Shown: positions 56,369 to 64,000 of the stretch, piece after piece
Numbering within the stretch: position 1 is the first letter of the stretch
Layout: every line of letters starts with the position of its first letter
Origin: Leptospira sp. B5-022
GTDB lineage: Bacteria > Spirochaetota > Leptospiria > Leptospirales > Leptospiraceae
DNA length: 64,000 nucleotides
Reading direction: 5' to 3'
Assembly (NCBI RefSeq): GCF_000347035.1
Contig: NZ_ANIJ01000047.1
Coordinates: 433,501 to 497,500 of the forward strand
Made by a program: the position numbers and the translations under genes
Notes under the pieces: generated by a model
Told to the model about the DNA's origin: nothing
Seen by the model: only the letters and a program-made list of their open reading frames with translations
Databases searched by the model: none

Positions 56369-56641
56369 GTTAGCTGCCTTTCAATGGAAAAGGCAAAGCT
56401 AAGAAGAGTTTTTTCGCACAGATATTAGTAAGCACATAGAGTAGAAAATTCACGAAAAAAACAATTATGTTCTTAGCGTTTTTGTGTAAGTTTTAAAAAT
56501 CCACCAAAAGTAAAAGACAAAGTTTTGTAAGAGATAGGATCTAAAATTACTGCACATAATTTTCACCGAGTGCAACATAAATCTCTTTTTACTGAAAATT
56601 CTTTCCTTTCCAGAATTGATCTCTTAGGTTTTTCTAGTTTT
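56369..56641. other. Intergenic gap with degenerate family B-like half
   Basis: No gene was seen. TTTTTTCGCACAGATAT with GCACATAGAG (about 56411-56442) resembles the left arm of the family B repeats, but the right side is barely recognisable. The rest is A+T-rich and would hold the promoter of the thioesterase gene. Confidence 0.4.
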
Positions 56642-57064
56642 ATGTCTAAACCGGAAAGATACACGTACAGTGTTCAGCAAAAAGTGGCTTGGGGTGATAT
56701 GGATGCCTTTGGTCACGTTAATAATGTCGTCTATGCAAGATATTTTGAAACAGCGAGGGCTTCTTTTTTTAATGATATGCGTCTTTGGGAATCTCCTCAG
56801 AAACCTTTGGAAGGCGGACCGGTCCTTACTCATTTGGAGATGGATTATAGAAAGCAGGTACGTTTTCCGGAGACGATTGATATTTCCGTAAAATTGGAAT
56901 CCGTTAAGAACAGATCTTTTTCTATCGTGTGTTCTATGTGGAATCAAGCAGGGGAATGCGTGTTGACTGGAAAAGCGGAACTGTTATGGTTTAATTTTTC
57001 TACCGGAAAACCGGCGGCGATCCCAGATGCCTACAAGGAACAATTCTTCCAACAAGATAAATAA
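56642..57064 (+). CDS. Hotdog-fold acyl-CoA thioesterase
   Basis: The 140-residue protein (start ATG 56642; the frame opens at 56570) has the 4HBT/YbgC pattern: 'KVAWGDMDAFGHVNNVVYARYFETAR' (read in parts), with the catalytic Asp in 'GDMDAFGHVNN', and 'MDYRKQVRFPETIDISVKLESV'. It hydrolyses acyl-CoA or acyl-ACP thioesters; the substrate cannot be set. It overlaps the phosphatase gene downstream by 38 bp. Confidence 0.9.
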   Translation: MSKPERYTYSVQQKVAWGDMDAFGHVNNVVYARYFETARASFFNDMRLWESPQKPLEGGPVLTHLEMDYRKQVRFPETIDISVKLESVKNRSFSIVCSMWNQAGECVLTGKAELLWFNFSTGKPAAIPDAYKEQFFQQDK

Positions 57065-58352
57065 GTCGTCGGCGATCACCAGCCTAAAGGAATTTCTCTC
57101 CGAGGAATCTCTTTCTAGATTTCGGTTTGCAATGTCCCTTTTCCTTTTTTTTGCGGGATTCGGCTTGTTGTTAGGCGATCTGGGAAAAAACGGAATCTCC
57201 GACCCGAAATGGATCCGGGGCACTCATGTTACTTTAATTTGTATTTCGCTATTCTTAAGTTTTAAATTCGAAAATTTTAAAAAATACTCCGAATCCGTTT
57301 TGCTCTTTCATTTCGCGGTAATGAGTATCCATTCCTTTTATCTTTTGTATCTGAACGGTCTGTATCTAGGTTACCTGTTCGGATTGATACTTGTCGTATT
57401 CAGCATGGGAGTTTCCATAAACAACCGGAGAGTGCTCATTCCTGTCCTGCTTATATTTATAGCGGTCGCATTTTTTGTCGGGATTCATGTGAAAGATCCT
57501 AAGATAGACGTCGGCATGTATTATTTCGGTCTAATCTCCTCGGGAATTTTGTCGGTACTTGTGATCGGTTTCAGAATGAGAACATTCGAGACATTATTGG
57601 AAGCGGATGTGCAGATGGAAAAATTCCAGATCAATATCGAGGAAGAATTATCCATCGCCCAGAAAACCCAAAAAAGTTTAGTGGATCTGGAATTTCCGGA
57701 GGCAGGAAATATTAGGATCTACTCTTATTTTAAACCTTTGGAAAGTGTAGGCGGGGATCTGATCAAAACGAATCTGGGGAAGGAAGGTGAGCTTGACTTT
57801 TTTTTCGCGGATGCGGCGGGTCATGGAGTTTCTGCGGCAATGGTTTCCGCGATGGCGGTGATGGCATTTAAAAGTGTTGCACCGGTTGCAGAAAGTCCTT
57901 CTAAAGGGCTAACCTTGATCCATGAGTCTTTGATGACCATGATCGGCGGTTTTTTTATCACTGCTGTCTACATGAGATTGGATAGAGAGAAAAAAAGCCT
58001 AACTTATTCTTATGCAGGACATCATCCCGCGGTCCTCATTAAGTCCGATGGCTCCGTACAAGAATTGACAGGGAAAGGAACCGTCCTTCTTGCACTTCCT
58101 AAACTATTCAATAAGGATTATGAAATTTTATTAGAGTCGGGAGATCGGGTGCTTTTGTTCTCAGACGGAATGTTCGAATTTTATGAAAGGGAAAAAGATT
58201 TTTTCGGATACGAAGCATTCTTGGATCTCATTCGGGATTATACATCACTTTCCGGTAGGGTATTTTTGGATTCATTAGGCGAAGCCGTTCTGGGATTACA
58301 TTCTTCCGAATTAAAAGACGATATGACCATGTTACTTTTGGAAGTTCTCTAA
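57027..58352 (+). CDS. 6TM SpoIIE/RsbU-type PP2C phosphatase
   Basis: The 441-residue protein repeats the layout of the gene at 36997: six membrane helices (about 33-190), the linker 'EELSIAQKTQKSLVDLEFPE' and a PP2C domain. Metal-site blocks are 'VGGDLIKTN' (the usual FYD of GGDFYD is lost), 'FADAAGHGVSAAMV', 'LFSDGMFEF' and 'LKDDMTMLLL'. It probably dephosphorylates a STAS-type antagonist. ATG 57027 lies inside the thioesterase gene (38-bp overlap). A start after the overlap would lack a good codon. Confidence 0.88.
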   Translation: MPTRNNSSNKINKSSAITSLKEFLSEESLSRFRFAMSLFLFFAGFGLLLGDLGKNGISDPKWIRGTHVTLICISLFLSFKFENFKKYSESVLLFHFAVMSIHSFYLLYLNGLYLGYLFGLILVVFSMGVSINNRRVLIPVLLIFIAVAFFVGIHVKDPKIDVGMYYFGLISSGILSVLVIGFRMRTFETLLEADVQMEKFQINIEEELSIAQKTQKSLVDLEFPEAGNIRIYSYFKPLESVGGDLIKTNLGKEGELDFFFADAAGHGVSAAMVSAMAVMAFKSVAPVAESPSKGLTLIHESLMTMIGGFFITAVYMRLDREKKSLTYSYAGHHPAVLIKSDGSVQELTGKGTVLLALPKLFNKDYEILLESGDRVLLFSDGMFEFYEREKDFFGYEAFLDLIRDYTSLSGRVFLDSLGEAVLGLHSSELKDDMTMLLLEVL

Positions 58353-58402
58353 ATAAAAAAACGTCTTGCTCTTCTCGTAGAAAAAGTTAGTATCCCTTAC
58401 CT

Positions 58403-59851
58403 ATGTGTGATACTTTTGTGGCGACTCCGGATTCCACTTCTTCCGGAAAAATGATCTTCGGAAAAAATTCGGACAGAGAACCGAACGAGCCCCAATGTTT
58501 GGTCCGATTTCCTGAAAAAATATATAAGGAAAGTATTCAAAGACTTACCTTCATCGATGTCCCAAGTTCTAAAAAATCCAGAGAGATTTTGATCTCTCGT
58601 CCTCTTCATATTTGGGGAGCGGAGATGGGAGCGAATTCCAAAGGTGTAGTGATCGGGAACGAAGCGATCTTCACCAAAATCCGGATCGAAAAGAAGAATG
58701 ATGGTCTGACCGGGATGGACCTTTTAAGATTGGGCCTAGAACGTTCCGATACTGCCGCGGAAGCTAAAGACTTGATCATAGAATATTTGGAAAGATTCGG
58801 ACAAGATGCATGCGGCGGTTATTCGAATCGAAACTTCTTCTATCATAATAGTTTTATCATCGCGGATCCTAAAGAAGCGTATGTTCTGGAAACTGCAGAT
58901 AGATATTGGGCTTGGAAGAAGATCAAAGGATTTTACGCAATCTCGAACGGTCTGACATTGGGATCGGATTACGACGGGCTTCATTCTCATGCGATCGATT
59001 TTGCAAGAGCAAAAGGTTGGTTGAAGAAGGGACAAACGTTTTCTTTTAAGGACGCGTTCTCGGATTCTCTTTTTACTAGTTTTAGTAAATGTAAAGTACG
59101 AAGAGAAATTGTAACCGGAGGGGGAAAATTTTTCGGATCCAAGTTAGGTGTTTCCGAAGCAATGCAAATCCTAAGATTGGAGGGTAAGGAGAAGGGAAGT
59201 GTTCCACTCACTATCAGCCAAGGAGGATTTCCTTCCAAAAGTATAGGGTTCTCTCCGGTCCGATCCGGGATGGGTTCCGTTTGTCTTCATGCAGGAGGAC
59301 CTTTTTCTCCGAATCAGACTACTTCTTCCTTTGTCGCCGAACTGGATACGAATCCTATTAATTCTCAGTTTTGGGCAACAGGTTGTTCTATTCCATCTTT
59401 ATCGATTTTTATTCCGTTCTCTATTCCTGGAAAAACTTTCTTAGAGGGAGATATCATACAACCGGGAACTAACCCCGATTCTTCTCTTTGGTGGAATCAT
59501 GAAATTTTATATCGATTATGTTTAAAAAATTATGATAAGGCTGTTTCCGTCTTTAATGCGGAATTAAAGGAGAAGCAGGAAAAATACATTCGAAAAGTAG
59601 AATATACTTTGAACCTAAGCAGGAATCTCTCCCTGGATCCAATCACTAAAGAAGCTGCGGAGGAAGCGGATAAACTTTACAGAAAGTGGAGAACCCAAGT
59701 ATTGGAACTTGCAGTAAGCGACGGTTTATTGCCGAACTTTTGGTCTTCTCCACTTTATAATCTGAGTTGGGCGATCTGGAATCGAAAGGCTAGGATCAAT
59801 TCCAGAGTTCTTAAGGGGACTGATTTGCCTTACGAACCCGCATATTTATGA
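58403..59851 (+). CDS. Secernin-like peptidase C69 family hydrolase
   Basis: The 482-residue protein begins MCDTFVA; Cys2 would be the N-terminal nucleophile after Met removal, as in C69 dipeptidases and secernins. Other family blocks are '[15 protein letters not shown]', '[20 protein letters not shown]', '[15 protein letters not shown]' and '[20 protein letters not shown]'. The C-terminal half is the variable secernin part. Cytoplasmic, no signal peptide. Its last 41 bp overlap the 3' end of the convergent terC gene. Confidence 0.88.
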   Translation: MCDTFVATPDSTSSGKMIFGKNSDREPNEPQCLVRFPEKIYKESIQRLTFIDVPSSKKSREILISRPLHIWGAEMGANSKGVVIGNEAIFTKIRIEKKNDGLTGMDLLRLGLERSDTAAEAKDLIIEYLERFGQDACGGYSNRNFFYHNSFIIADPKEAYVLETADRYWAWKKIKGFYAISNGLTLGSDYDGLHSHAIDFARAKGWLKKGQTFSFKDAFSDSLFTSFSKCKVRREIVTGGGKFFGSKLGVSEAMQILRLEGKEKGSVPLTISQGGFPSKSIGFSPVRSGMGSVCLHAGGPFSPNQTTSSFVAELDTNPINSQFWATGCSIPSLSIFIPFSIPGKTFLEGDIIQPGTNPDSSLWWNHEILYRLCLKNYDKAVSVFNAELKEKQEKYIRKVEYTLNLSRNLSLDPITKEAAEEADKLYRKWRTQVLELAVSDGLLPNFWSSPLYNLSWAIWNRKARINSRVLKGTDLPYEPAYL

Positions 59852-60521
59852 ACTCCACGAGAAGGGAAAATGCCATAGAGAAATAAATATATCCTTTCGG
59901 AATATGGAAATGTAAACCGTCGGCGAACAACATGACGCCGATCATGATCAAAAAGGAAAGAGCCAAAATTTTCATCGTTGGATGTTCGTTGATAAAATCG
60001 CTTACCTTTCCCGAAAATACCAGCATGATCAAAAGAGAAATAACCACGGCGAGAACCATTACCATTAGGTTTCCCGAAAGACCTATAGCCGTGATGATAG
60101 AGTCCACCGAGAAAATAATATCCAGAATGATAACTTGCAAAATGACGTTAAAAAAGGAAGGAGATGGCCCTGTATCCAGATCCGTTCCTCCATCTTCCAT
60201 TTTGTGATGGATCTCACTGGTACTTTTCGCGATCAAAAAAAGTCCACCACCGAGCATGATAAGATCCCTTCCCGTAACCGTAAAATTTCCCACTTGAAAA
60301 AGTCCGTTTGTTAGGCTCGCAAGCCAACTTACCGTAAATAACAACACGATCCGAAAACCTAAGGCTGCGACAAGACCGATCGTGCGGCCGCTACGCTGTT
60401 GTTCTTTTGGAAGTTTACCGACTACTATGGAAAGAAATACGATATTATCGATCCCTAGAACGATTTCCATTGCCGTAAGGGTCAGAAGAGACACGATAAG
60501 GTCTACATGATGCAAATCCAT
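59811..60521 (-). CDS. TerC-family integral membrane protein
   Basis: The 236-residue protein has seven hydrophobic helices and the TerC hallmark acidic motifs '[15 protein letters not shown]' and '[17 protein letters not shown]'. It belongs to the YkoY/YceF-like branch, which has been tied to manganese export and to metalation of exported enzymes. A single gene. Its 3' end overlaps the convergent C69 gene by 41 bp, so antisense effects between the two messages are possible. Confidence 0.92.
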   Translation of the reverse strand: MDLHHVDLIVSLLTLTAMEIVLGIDNIVFLSIVVGKLPKEQQRSGRTIGLVAALGFRIVLLFTVSWLASLTNGLFQVGNFTVTGRDLIMLGGGLFLIAKSTSEIHHKMEDGGTDLDTGPSPSFFNVILQVIILDIIFSVDSIITAIGLSGNLMVMVLAVVISLLIMLVFSGKVSDFINEHPTMKILALSFLIMIGVMLFADGLHFHIPKGYIYFSMAFSLLVEFINMRVRKANQSP

Positions 60522-60597
60522 TGTAGAAAGAAATTCGTCTAAGGATTAGAAAAGCAATCGATTTCCTTTCCGGTATCGTAGAAGATTTGAAAGAGAG

Positions 60598-61161
60598 ATG
60601 AAATTCCTACCGAAAGAAATTTTGGAATCCCAGGTCGAAGGACGAAATTTAACCGGCCTAAGTTTCGGGGATAATCTTCCGCAAAAACCTAGTTTAGTCG
60701 TATTCTTACGTCATCTTGGTTGTATATTTTGCAGAGAAACGGTCGAAGACCTTCGCGTTTTCAGTTCCGAAATGGCTGCATTCCCACCGATATTATTCGT
60801 GTATCCAGACTCAGTAAGAGAAGGAGAAGAGTTTTTTTCCAGATTCTGGCCGGATGCAAAAGCAATCTCCGACCCAAGCGCATCTTTTTATGAACGGATC
60901 CAAATACAAGAGGGTAACTTGATAGAATTGGCAGGTCCGGAGGTTTGGGTGAGTGCAGTAAGAGCGCTTGCAAAAGGAAATTTCTACGGAGTGCAGGGCA
61001 GACATTTACTTAGAATGCCTGCCGTATTCTTAGTTTTGAAAGACAGAATTCTTTGGTCTCATTCATACCGTCATATAGGAGATGAGCCCGACTGGAGTAA
61101 AATTCCAGGTTGTACACCTTTACCGACGGATGAATACGATCCGGGAATTTTACCGGCGTAA
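60598..61161 (+). CDS. AhpC/TSA-like (SelL-type) thioredoxin-fold protein
   Basis: The 187-residue protein matches the AhpC-TSA_2/SelL-like peroxiredoxin group: 'LVVFLRHLGCIFCRETVEDL' with a CxxC (CIFC) at the redox site, where SelL has UxxU or CxxC; 'RFWPDAKAISDPSASFYE'; 'GRHLLRMPAVFLVLKDRILWSH'. It would work in thiol-based peroxide or disulphide redox chemistry in the cytoplasm. It is divergent from terC (76 bp). No signal peptide. Confidence 0.85.
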   Translation: MKFLPKEILESQVEGRNLTGLSFGDNLPQKPSLVVFLRHLGCIFCRETVEDLRVFSSEMAAFPPILFVYPDSVREGEEFFSRFWPDAKAISDPSASFYERIQIQEGNLIELAGPEVWVSAVRALAKGNFYGVQGRHLLRMPAVFLVLKDRILWSHSYRHIGDEPDWSKIPGCTPLPTDEYDPGILPA

Positions 61162-61196
61162 GCGAAAGCGCCTACGCCTTTGTTTAGAAAAGTAGA

Positions 61197-61874
61197 TTAT
61201 TTAGTTTTAAAGTAACTTTTGTCGGAAACGTAAACTCCGTATATATCCATTTTGTCTAAATTGGGTGTGTATCTTGCAGCATTCTGATCGATATTATTTT
61301 TTAAGAATGCTTGCGCCATGCCGAATATACCGCTATAACTGTTGATAATAAATACTAAGTTTGCTCCATTTTCAGCTGCTTTTTGCCGAATGAGCTCTTC
61401 ACGGATTTTTTCCCTATATTGCTCTGCTTCCGGAGTGTTTCCCGCGTAATTATCTAATCCAAAACATGGCCAACCAAGAGGATTAATTATGTTGAATATA
61501 GGTACAGGAAGAAAGATCAACGGATTATTTCGACAGTATTTTGCTCTAATCCCTTCTTCTTCAGGCTTGATAAAATAAGGTTGGAAAGGAAATCCAGGAA
61601 CTAAGACTATTCCGTTTTGTAATCTTAATTCGATCTTACCGATTAGTTCAATTTTATTCTGAAATTTAGTGTCAACCTCGTAATTTCCCTCGAAATTTCT
61701 CTTAATACCGGGGGGAAGGGCCTCTCTAAAAATGACCACGTTTTCCGGAAGAATAGCGGGCTTTTTATTTAGCGGATTTGCGATTATGAAATTGCCTGAA
61801 ACGCTAGGTGCAGGGCAATTACTAAAGGTGAATAAGGATATAGCCAAGAAGAATATTTTGTAGGATAATTTCAT
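61197..61874 (-). CDS. Lipoprotein of unknown function
   Basis: The 225-residue product has a lipoprotein signal (hydrophobic 6-19, lipobox FTFSNC, Cys20). The mature part has a beta-rich first half, a Pro/Ile/Phe-rich segment with two Cys ('KYCRNNPLIFLPVPIFNI' and 'GWPCFGLDNYAG') and a helix followed by 'AAENGANLVFIINSYSGIFG', like the 'A...gAn.v....' strand in small outer-membrane lipoproteins. No family recognised. Leader and promoter sequence lie in 61875-62150, where no other gene was seen. Confidence 0.8.
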   Translation of the reverse strand: MKLSYKIFFLAISLFTFSNCPAPSVSGNFIIANPLNKKPAILPENVVIFREALPPGIKRNFEGNYEVDTKFQNKIELIGKIELRLQNGIVLVPGFPFQPYFIKPEEEGIRAKYCRNNPLIFLPVPIFNIINPLGWPCFGLDNYAGNTPEAEQYREKIREELIRQKAAENGANLVFIINSYSGIFGMAQAFLKNNIDQNAARYTPNLDKMDIYGVYVSDKSYFKTK

Positions 61875-62149
61875 GCGTTAACTCTTTTGCGGATAGAAAG
61901 TTGATTTTTAGACTATAAAAAGTCACATTAATGGTTTTATTTAAAAACGAAGGGATAAGGTCAATTGAAATTATACTATTTTTAGAGTTGGGCTGAAACG
62001 TATTTTATTCGCTAGTTTCTTTGAGGAAATACGCATCTTACGTTTGGGATAGATAATTTAGCAAGTAAGGCGTAAGATTTAATGAACTTTCAGGGTTTAT
62101 TCCCTATTTTTTGAGGCATCTTGAAAGAGTTTAAAGTTTTTTAATTTAT

Positions 62150-62178
62150 AAAGAAAGCCCCGATTTTAGCATCGGGGT
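62150..62178 (-). terminator. Rho-independent terminator for the Cys-rich protein gene
   Basis: Read on the minus strand, CCCCGAT (62177-62171) pairs with ATCGGGG (62164-62158) around a 6-base loop and is followed by CTTTCTTTATAAATT. It lies 10 bp after the stop at 62188. Confidence 0.85.
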
Positions 62179-62187
62179 CTGTGCAAC

Positions 62188-62580
62188 TTAGTTCCTATTT
62201 CCCGGCGGAGGAGGTGGAAGTGCCGCCTTACACGAAGCGGATAACTTACTTTCGTTTTCTCTCATACATTTCATGTGAGCTGGTCCGCGTTCCACGTTTT
62301 TACAATATTTTTCCTCATCCGCAGCGCATGCTGATCTGAATTTTTCGAAACGAGAGATCATTTCGTTTACGTGACTTTTGCAAGTTTCGGATAATTTTGA
62401 AATATATTCTTTGAGGCAGCGATCCGTTTCCGGCCCTGGTCTGGAATCTTTACAATAAGTTTGTCTTTCCGTTTTACACGGGTCTCCTCCGGGAGGTCCT
62501 CCTGGACCGCCGTTTGGTTGAGAAAATACCGCTCCGGTCAATACGAGAGCTAACGTGGAATGTAGGATTAGTTTTTTCAT
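62188..62580 (-). CDS. Exported Cys-rich repeat protein (GLG1-type)
   Basis: The 130-residue protein has a signal peptide (1-20, cleavage after 'GAVFS'), a Gly/Pro-rich spacer ('NGGPGGPPGGDP') and two Cys-rich repeats: 'CKTERQTYCKDSRPGPETDRC...LSETCKSH' and 'CAADEEKYCKNVERGPAHMKC...LSASCKAAL'. The spacing C-x6/7-C-x11/12-C-x12-C matches the GLG1/Cys_rich_FGFR repeat, and all eight Cys are present in two equal sets. It is probably periplasmic or secreted with disulphides. A Pro-rich tail (LPPPPPG) ends it. Function unknown. Confidence 0.85.
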   Translation of the reverse strand: MKKLILHSTLALVLTGAVFSQPNGGPGGPPGGDPCKTERQTYCKDSRPGPETDRCLKEYISKLSETCKSHVNEMISRFEKFRSACAADEEKYCKNVERGPAHMKCMRENESKLSASCKAALPPPPPGNRN

Positions 62581-62996
62581 TGTGTTCGTCCTCTTGCGGA
62601 AAATATTTTTGTCCCTTATATTTGTTTTCTATTGCGACCTATCTTCCTACGAATTCGTTTCATTTTGTATTTTTCATCCTTGAGTGATATTCATATCCGA
62701 ATAAAGAGAATTTAAATATTATAAAAAAATTCTTATATCCTTTCTCGGGAACCTTCTTCTTCGGCCGGGATTAACTAGACGCAAAAAAATATCTCCATGA
62801 TTCTTTTCTTCTGATTTGGGATTATTAAGCGAGCTGTTGGATACTTCCGCCCGAGGATATATCACAAGTCTTGCACTAGGATCGAGAAATAAAAAAATCC
62901 AAAAAAGTTCGTTTTAGCCGCCAACATAGTATCTAAGGCGAACGGTTCTATTTTAAAATATGTGGAAGATCGGGTCATCTATTCCGAAATCCGATC
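62581..62996. other. Divergent promoter region without genes
   Basis: This 416-bp gap separates the Cys-rich protein gene (minus) and the sigma-like gene (plus). It is A+T-rich, with several possible -10 boxes but no clear paired -35. No repeat family copy or structured RNA was seen. Confidence 0.45.
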
Positions 62997-63833
62997 ATGG
63001 AAAAAAACTCCGAAAAAGACAGACGACTCATCTCTTCCGTCGATTTTTATTTTAGGGAAGGGAATACCGAAAATTTCTTAAAAGAAGCCTGGATCTGGGC
63101 CTGGACTTTTGCAAAAGGAAAATACCATTTGGACGAAGACTCCTGCTCAGAGATCATTCTTAAATTGGTTTTGGATGCGGAAGAAGTGTTACATCTATTC
63201 AAAGAAAGAGGGTATTCCAATTTTCCCGCATTTTTCACAGCATATACTAAAAATTTAATATGGAACCAGAGAAGAAAAGACTTCCGGCTCAAGAAAAATG
63301 AAATTTTATCGGATGGTTTCGAGAGATTTTACGATCCAAGGTCGGAATTTACGAAAGAAATATTGAACCAAACCAGAGAGACTTCTCTTGTAGTCCGAAA
63401 CATTCTTTCCGAAATGGATCCGATCTCCTCTCTCATTCTCAAGCTAAAGCATAGAATTCCTTTGAGTCTAAAGGAATTTAGATTATTCTATTCTAAACTT
63501 AAAAAGAAAAAATTAAAATTAAAGGATTATTTCGCCAAGGATATGGAGGAAGAAAGAAGATCCTGGCTCAGGAAAAAGGAACTAAACGAAAAACTTTCCA
63601 GGCTTTATCAAAATATGCAAATCCATCATTTTGAAAATTTGGAAAGGTGGAAAATTTCCAGAAGACAAATCGTCGAAGTCTGCAGTGCGGTAACGGGAGA
63701 AAAAAGTTTTAAAAAGATCGGCTGGTATCTGGGTTTAAGCGAACATTCCGTTCGAAAATCGTATTACTTCGCGGTATCCGAATTAAAAAGAAAGGAGGAG
63801 ATCAAAAAGATCAGGTTCGCAGAAGCCGCTTAG
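62997..63833 (+). CDS. Divergent sigma-factor-like protein
   Basis: The 278-residue, very basic protein has a layout like a sigma-70 factor. The N-terminal helices ('WTFAKGKYHLDEDSCSEIIL', 'FPAFFTAYTKNLIWNQRRKD') resemble region 2, where 'fpaffta..knl.wnqrRkd' recalls the 'f..wl..iarn...d..Rk' segment. The C-terminal 'SFKKIGWYLGLSEHSVRKSY' is a region 4-like helix-turn-helix. A Lys-rich middle ('KLKKKKLKLKD') is unusual. It may be an alternative sigma factor or a related DNA-binding regulator. No anti-sigma gene is adjacent. Confidence 0.65.
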   Translation: MEKNSEKDRRLISSVDFYFREGNTENFLKEAWIWAWTFAKGKYHLDEDSCSEIILKLVLDAEEVLHLFKERGYSNFPAFFTAYTKNLIWNQRRKDFRLKKNEILSDGFERFYDPRSEFTKEILNQTRETSLVVRNILSEMDPISSLILKLKHRIPLSLKEFRLFYSKLKKKKLKLKDYFAKDMEEERRSWLRKKELNEKLSRLYQNMQIHHFENLERWKISRRQIVEVCSAVTGEKSFKKIGWYLGLSEHSVRKSYYFAVSELKRKEEIKKIRFAEAA

Positions 63834-63836
63834 TGA

Positions 63837-64000
63837 TTAACTTTTTCCTTCTTCCGGTCGGATCGTAGGAAGGAAAAGTTTTCTTAAAAGTCTCGATTTG
63901 TTTTTAAGTCCGGAAATTTCCGCAATCATATTCGAAACCAATCTTTGTCCCGCTTCCATACCCTTGGTGACGGAACGATTCAAAAGTTTGGAACTCGTAG
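63837..64000 (-). CDS. C-terminal end of a gene entering from the right (partial)
   Basis: On the minus strand a frame is open from the window edge to TAA at 63839-63837, giving about 53 residues that end 'RKLFLPTIRPEEGKS'. Composition is like a real protein (mixed basic and hydrophobic, 'GMEAGQRLVSNMIAEI' helix). Too little is visible for a family call. It converges with the sigma-like gene, 3 bp apart. Confidence 0.5.
   Translation of the reverse strand, partial: TSSKLLNRSVTKGMEAGQRLVSNMIAEISGLKNKSRLLRKLFLPTIRPEEGKS

Overview
The window looks like chromosomal DNA from a Leptospira-type spirochaete. The reasons are: moderate G+C; many lipoproteins with loose spirochaetal lipoboxes (aromatic or Leu-rich core, then Cys); a 7TM-DISM histidine kinase; several SpoIIE-type phosphatases; a bacterial Ig-like (Big2) surface lipoprotein; and many large TPR proteins. 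The genus is inferred from these protein families and no species is assigned. No CRISPR array, tRNA, rRNA, prophage or intact insertion sequence was seen.

Layout. Bases 1-9084 hold a co-directional envelope operon: the 3' end of a YdbH/AsmA-like gene, a lipoprotein that looks like YnbE and YdbL fused, and a giant 2530-residue lipoprotein (TolB-like propeller, TPRs, two CHAT-like domains without the catalytic Cys). A repeat element separates this from a divergent pair, a DUF2265-type zinc peptidase lipoprotein and an HtrA-like protease, whose start codons overlap. From 10.4 to 22.7 kb is a mostly housekeeping run on the + strand: aminotransferase, murI, FecR lipoprotein, purM, ClC transporter, 7TM histidine kinase, mutL, DedA-like protein, a Cys-cluster small protein and rarA. 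From 23.1 to 25.4 kb is a five-gene ArsR-SRPBCC-DoxX-YdeI-DUF1801 cassette behind a double palindromic operator, followed by a 56-codon gene with a perfect Shine-Dalgarno.

From 25.8 to 38.4 kb lies a signalling region. It has hisC; a three-domain protein joining a 2Fe-2S ferredoxin, a class III nucleotidyl cyclase and a class I (ascorbate/cytochrome c) haem peroxidase; a receiver-EAL c-di-GMP phosphodiesterase; a lone receiver; a Cache histidine kinase; a Cache chemoreceptor; a metallopeptidase-like lipoprotein; and a 6TM SpoIIE phosphatase. From 38.4 to 47.4 kb are metabolic, envelope and stress genes (enoyl-CoA hydratase, DUF192, DUF3332, MBOAT acyltransferase, PilZ, an ECF sigma factor with a putative anti-sigma factor, HPF, PlsC) and the RNase P RNA gene rnpB. 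Three copies of a second inverted-repeat family sit in this part.

From 47.4 to 64 kb are a HAMP-SpoIIE phosphatase coupled to a TPR membrane protein, a 570-bp A+T-rich gap, a 1518-residue Big2 lipoprotein with two small Bor-like lipoproteins behind it, a thioesterase, another 6TM SpoIIE phosphatase, a secernin/C69 hydrolase, TerC, a SelL/AhpC-like thioredoxin-fold protein, a lipoprotein, a GLG1-type Cys-rich secreted protein, a sigma-like protein, and the 3' end of a gene leaving the window.

The common theme is sensing and envelope biology: cyclic nucleotide, c-di-GMP, chemotaxis, phosphorelay and partner-switching modules lie close together. The most unusual item is the ferredoxin-cyclase-peroxidase fusion. 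Next are the pseudo-CHAT giant lipoprotein and the YnbE-YdbL fusion.
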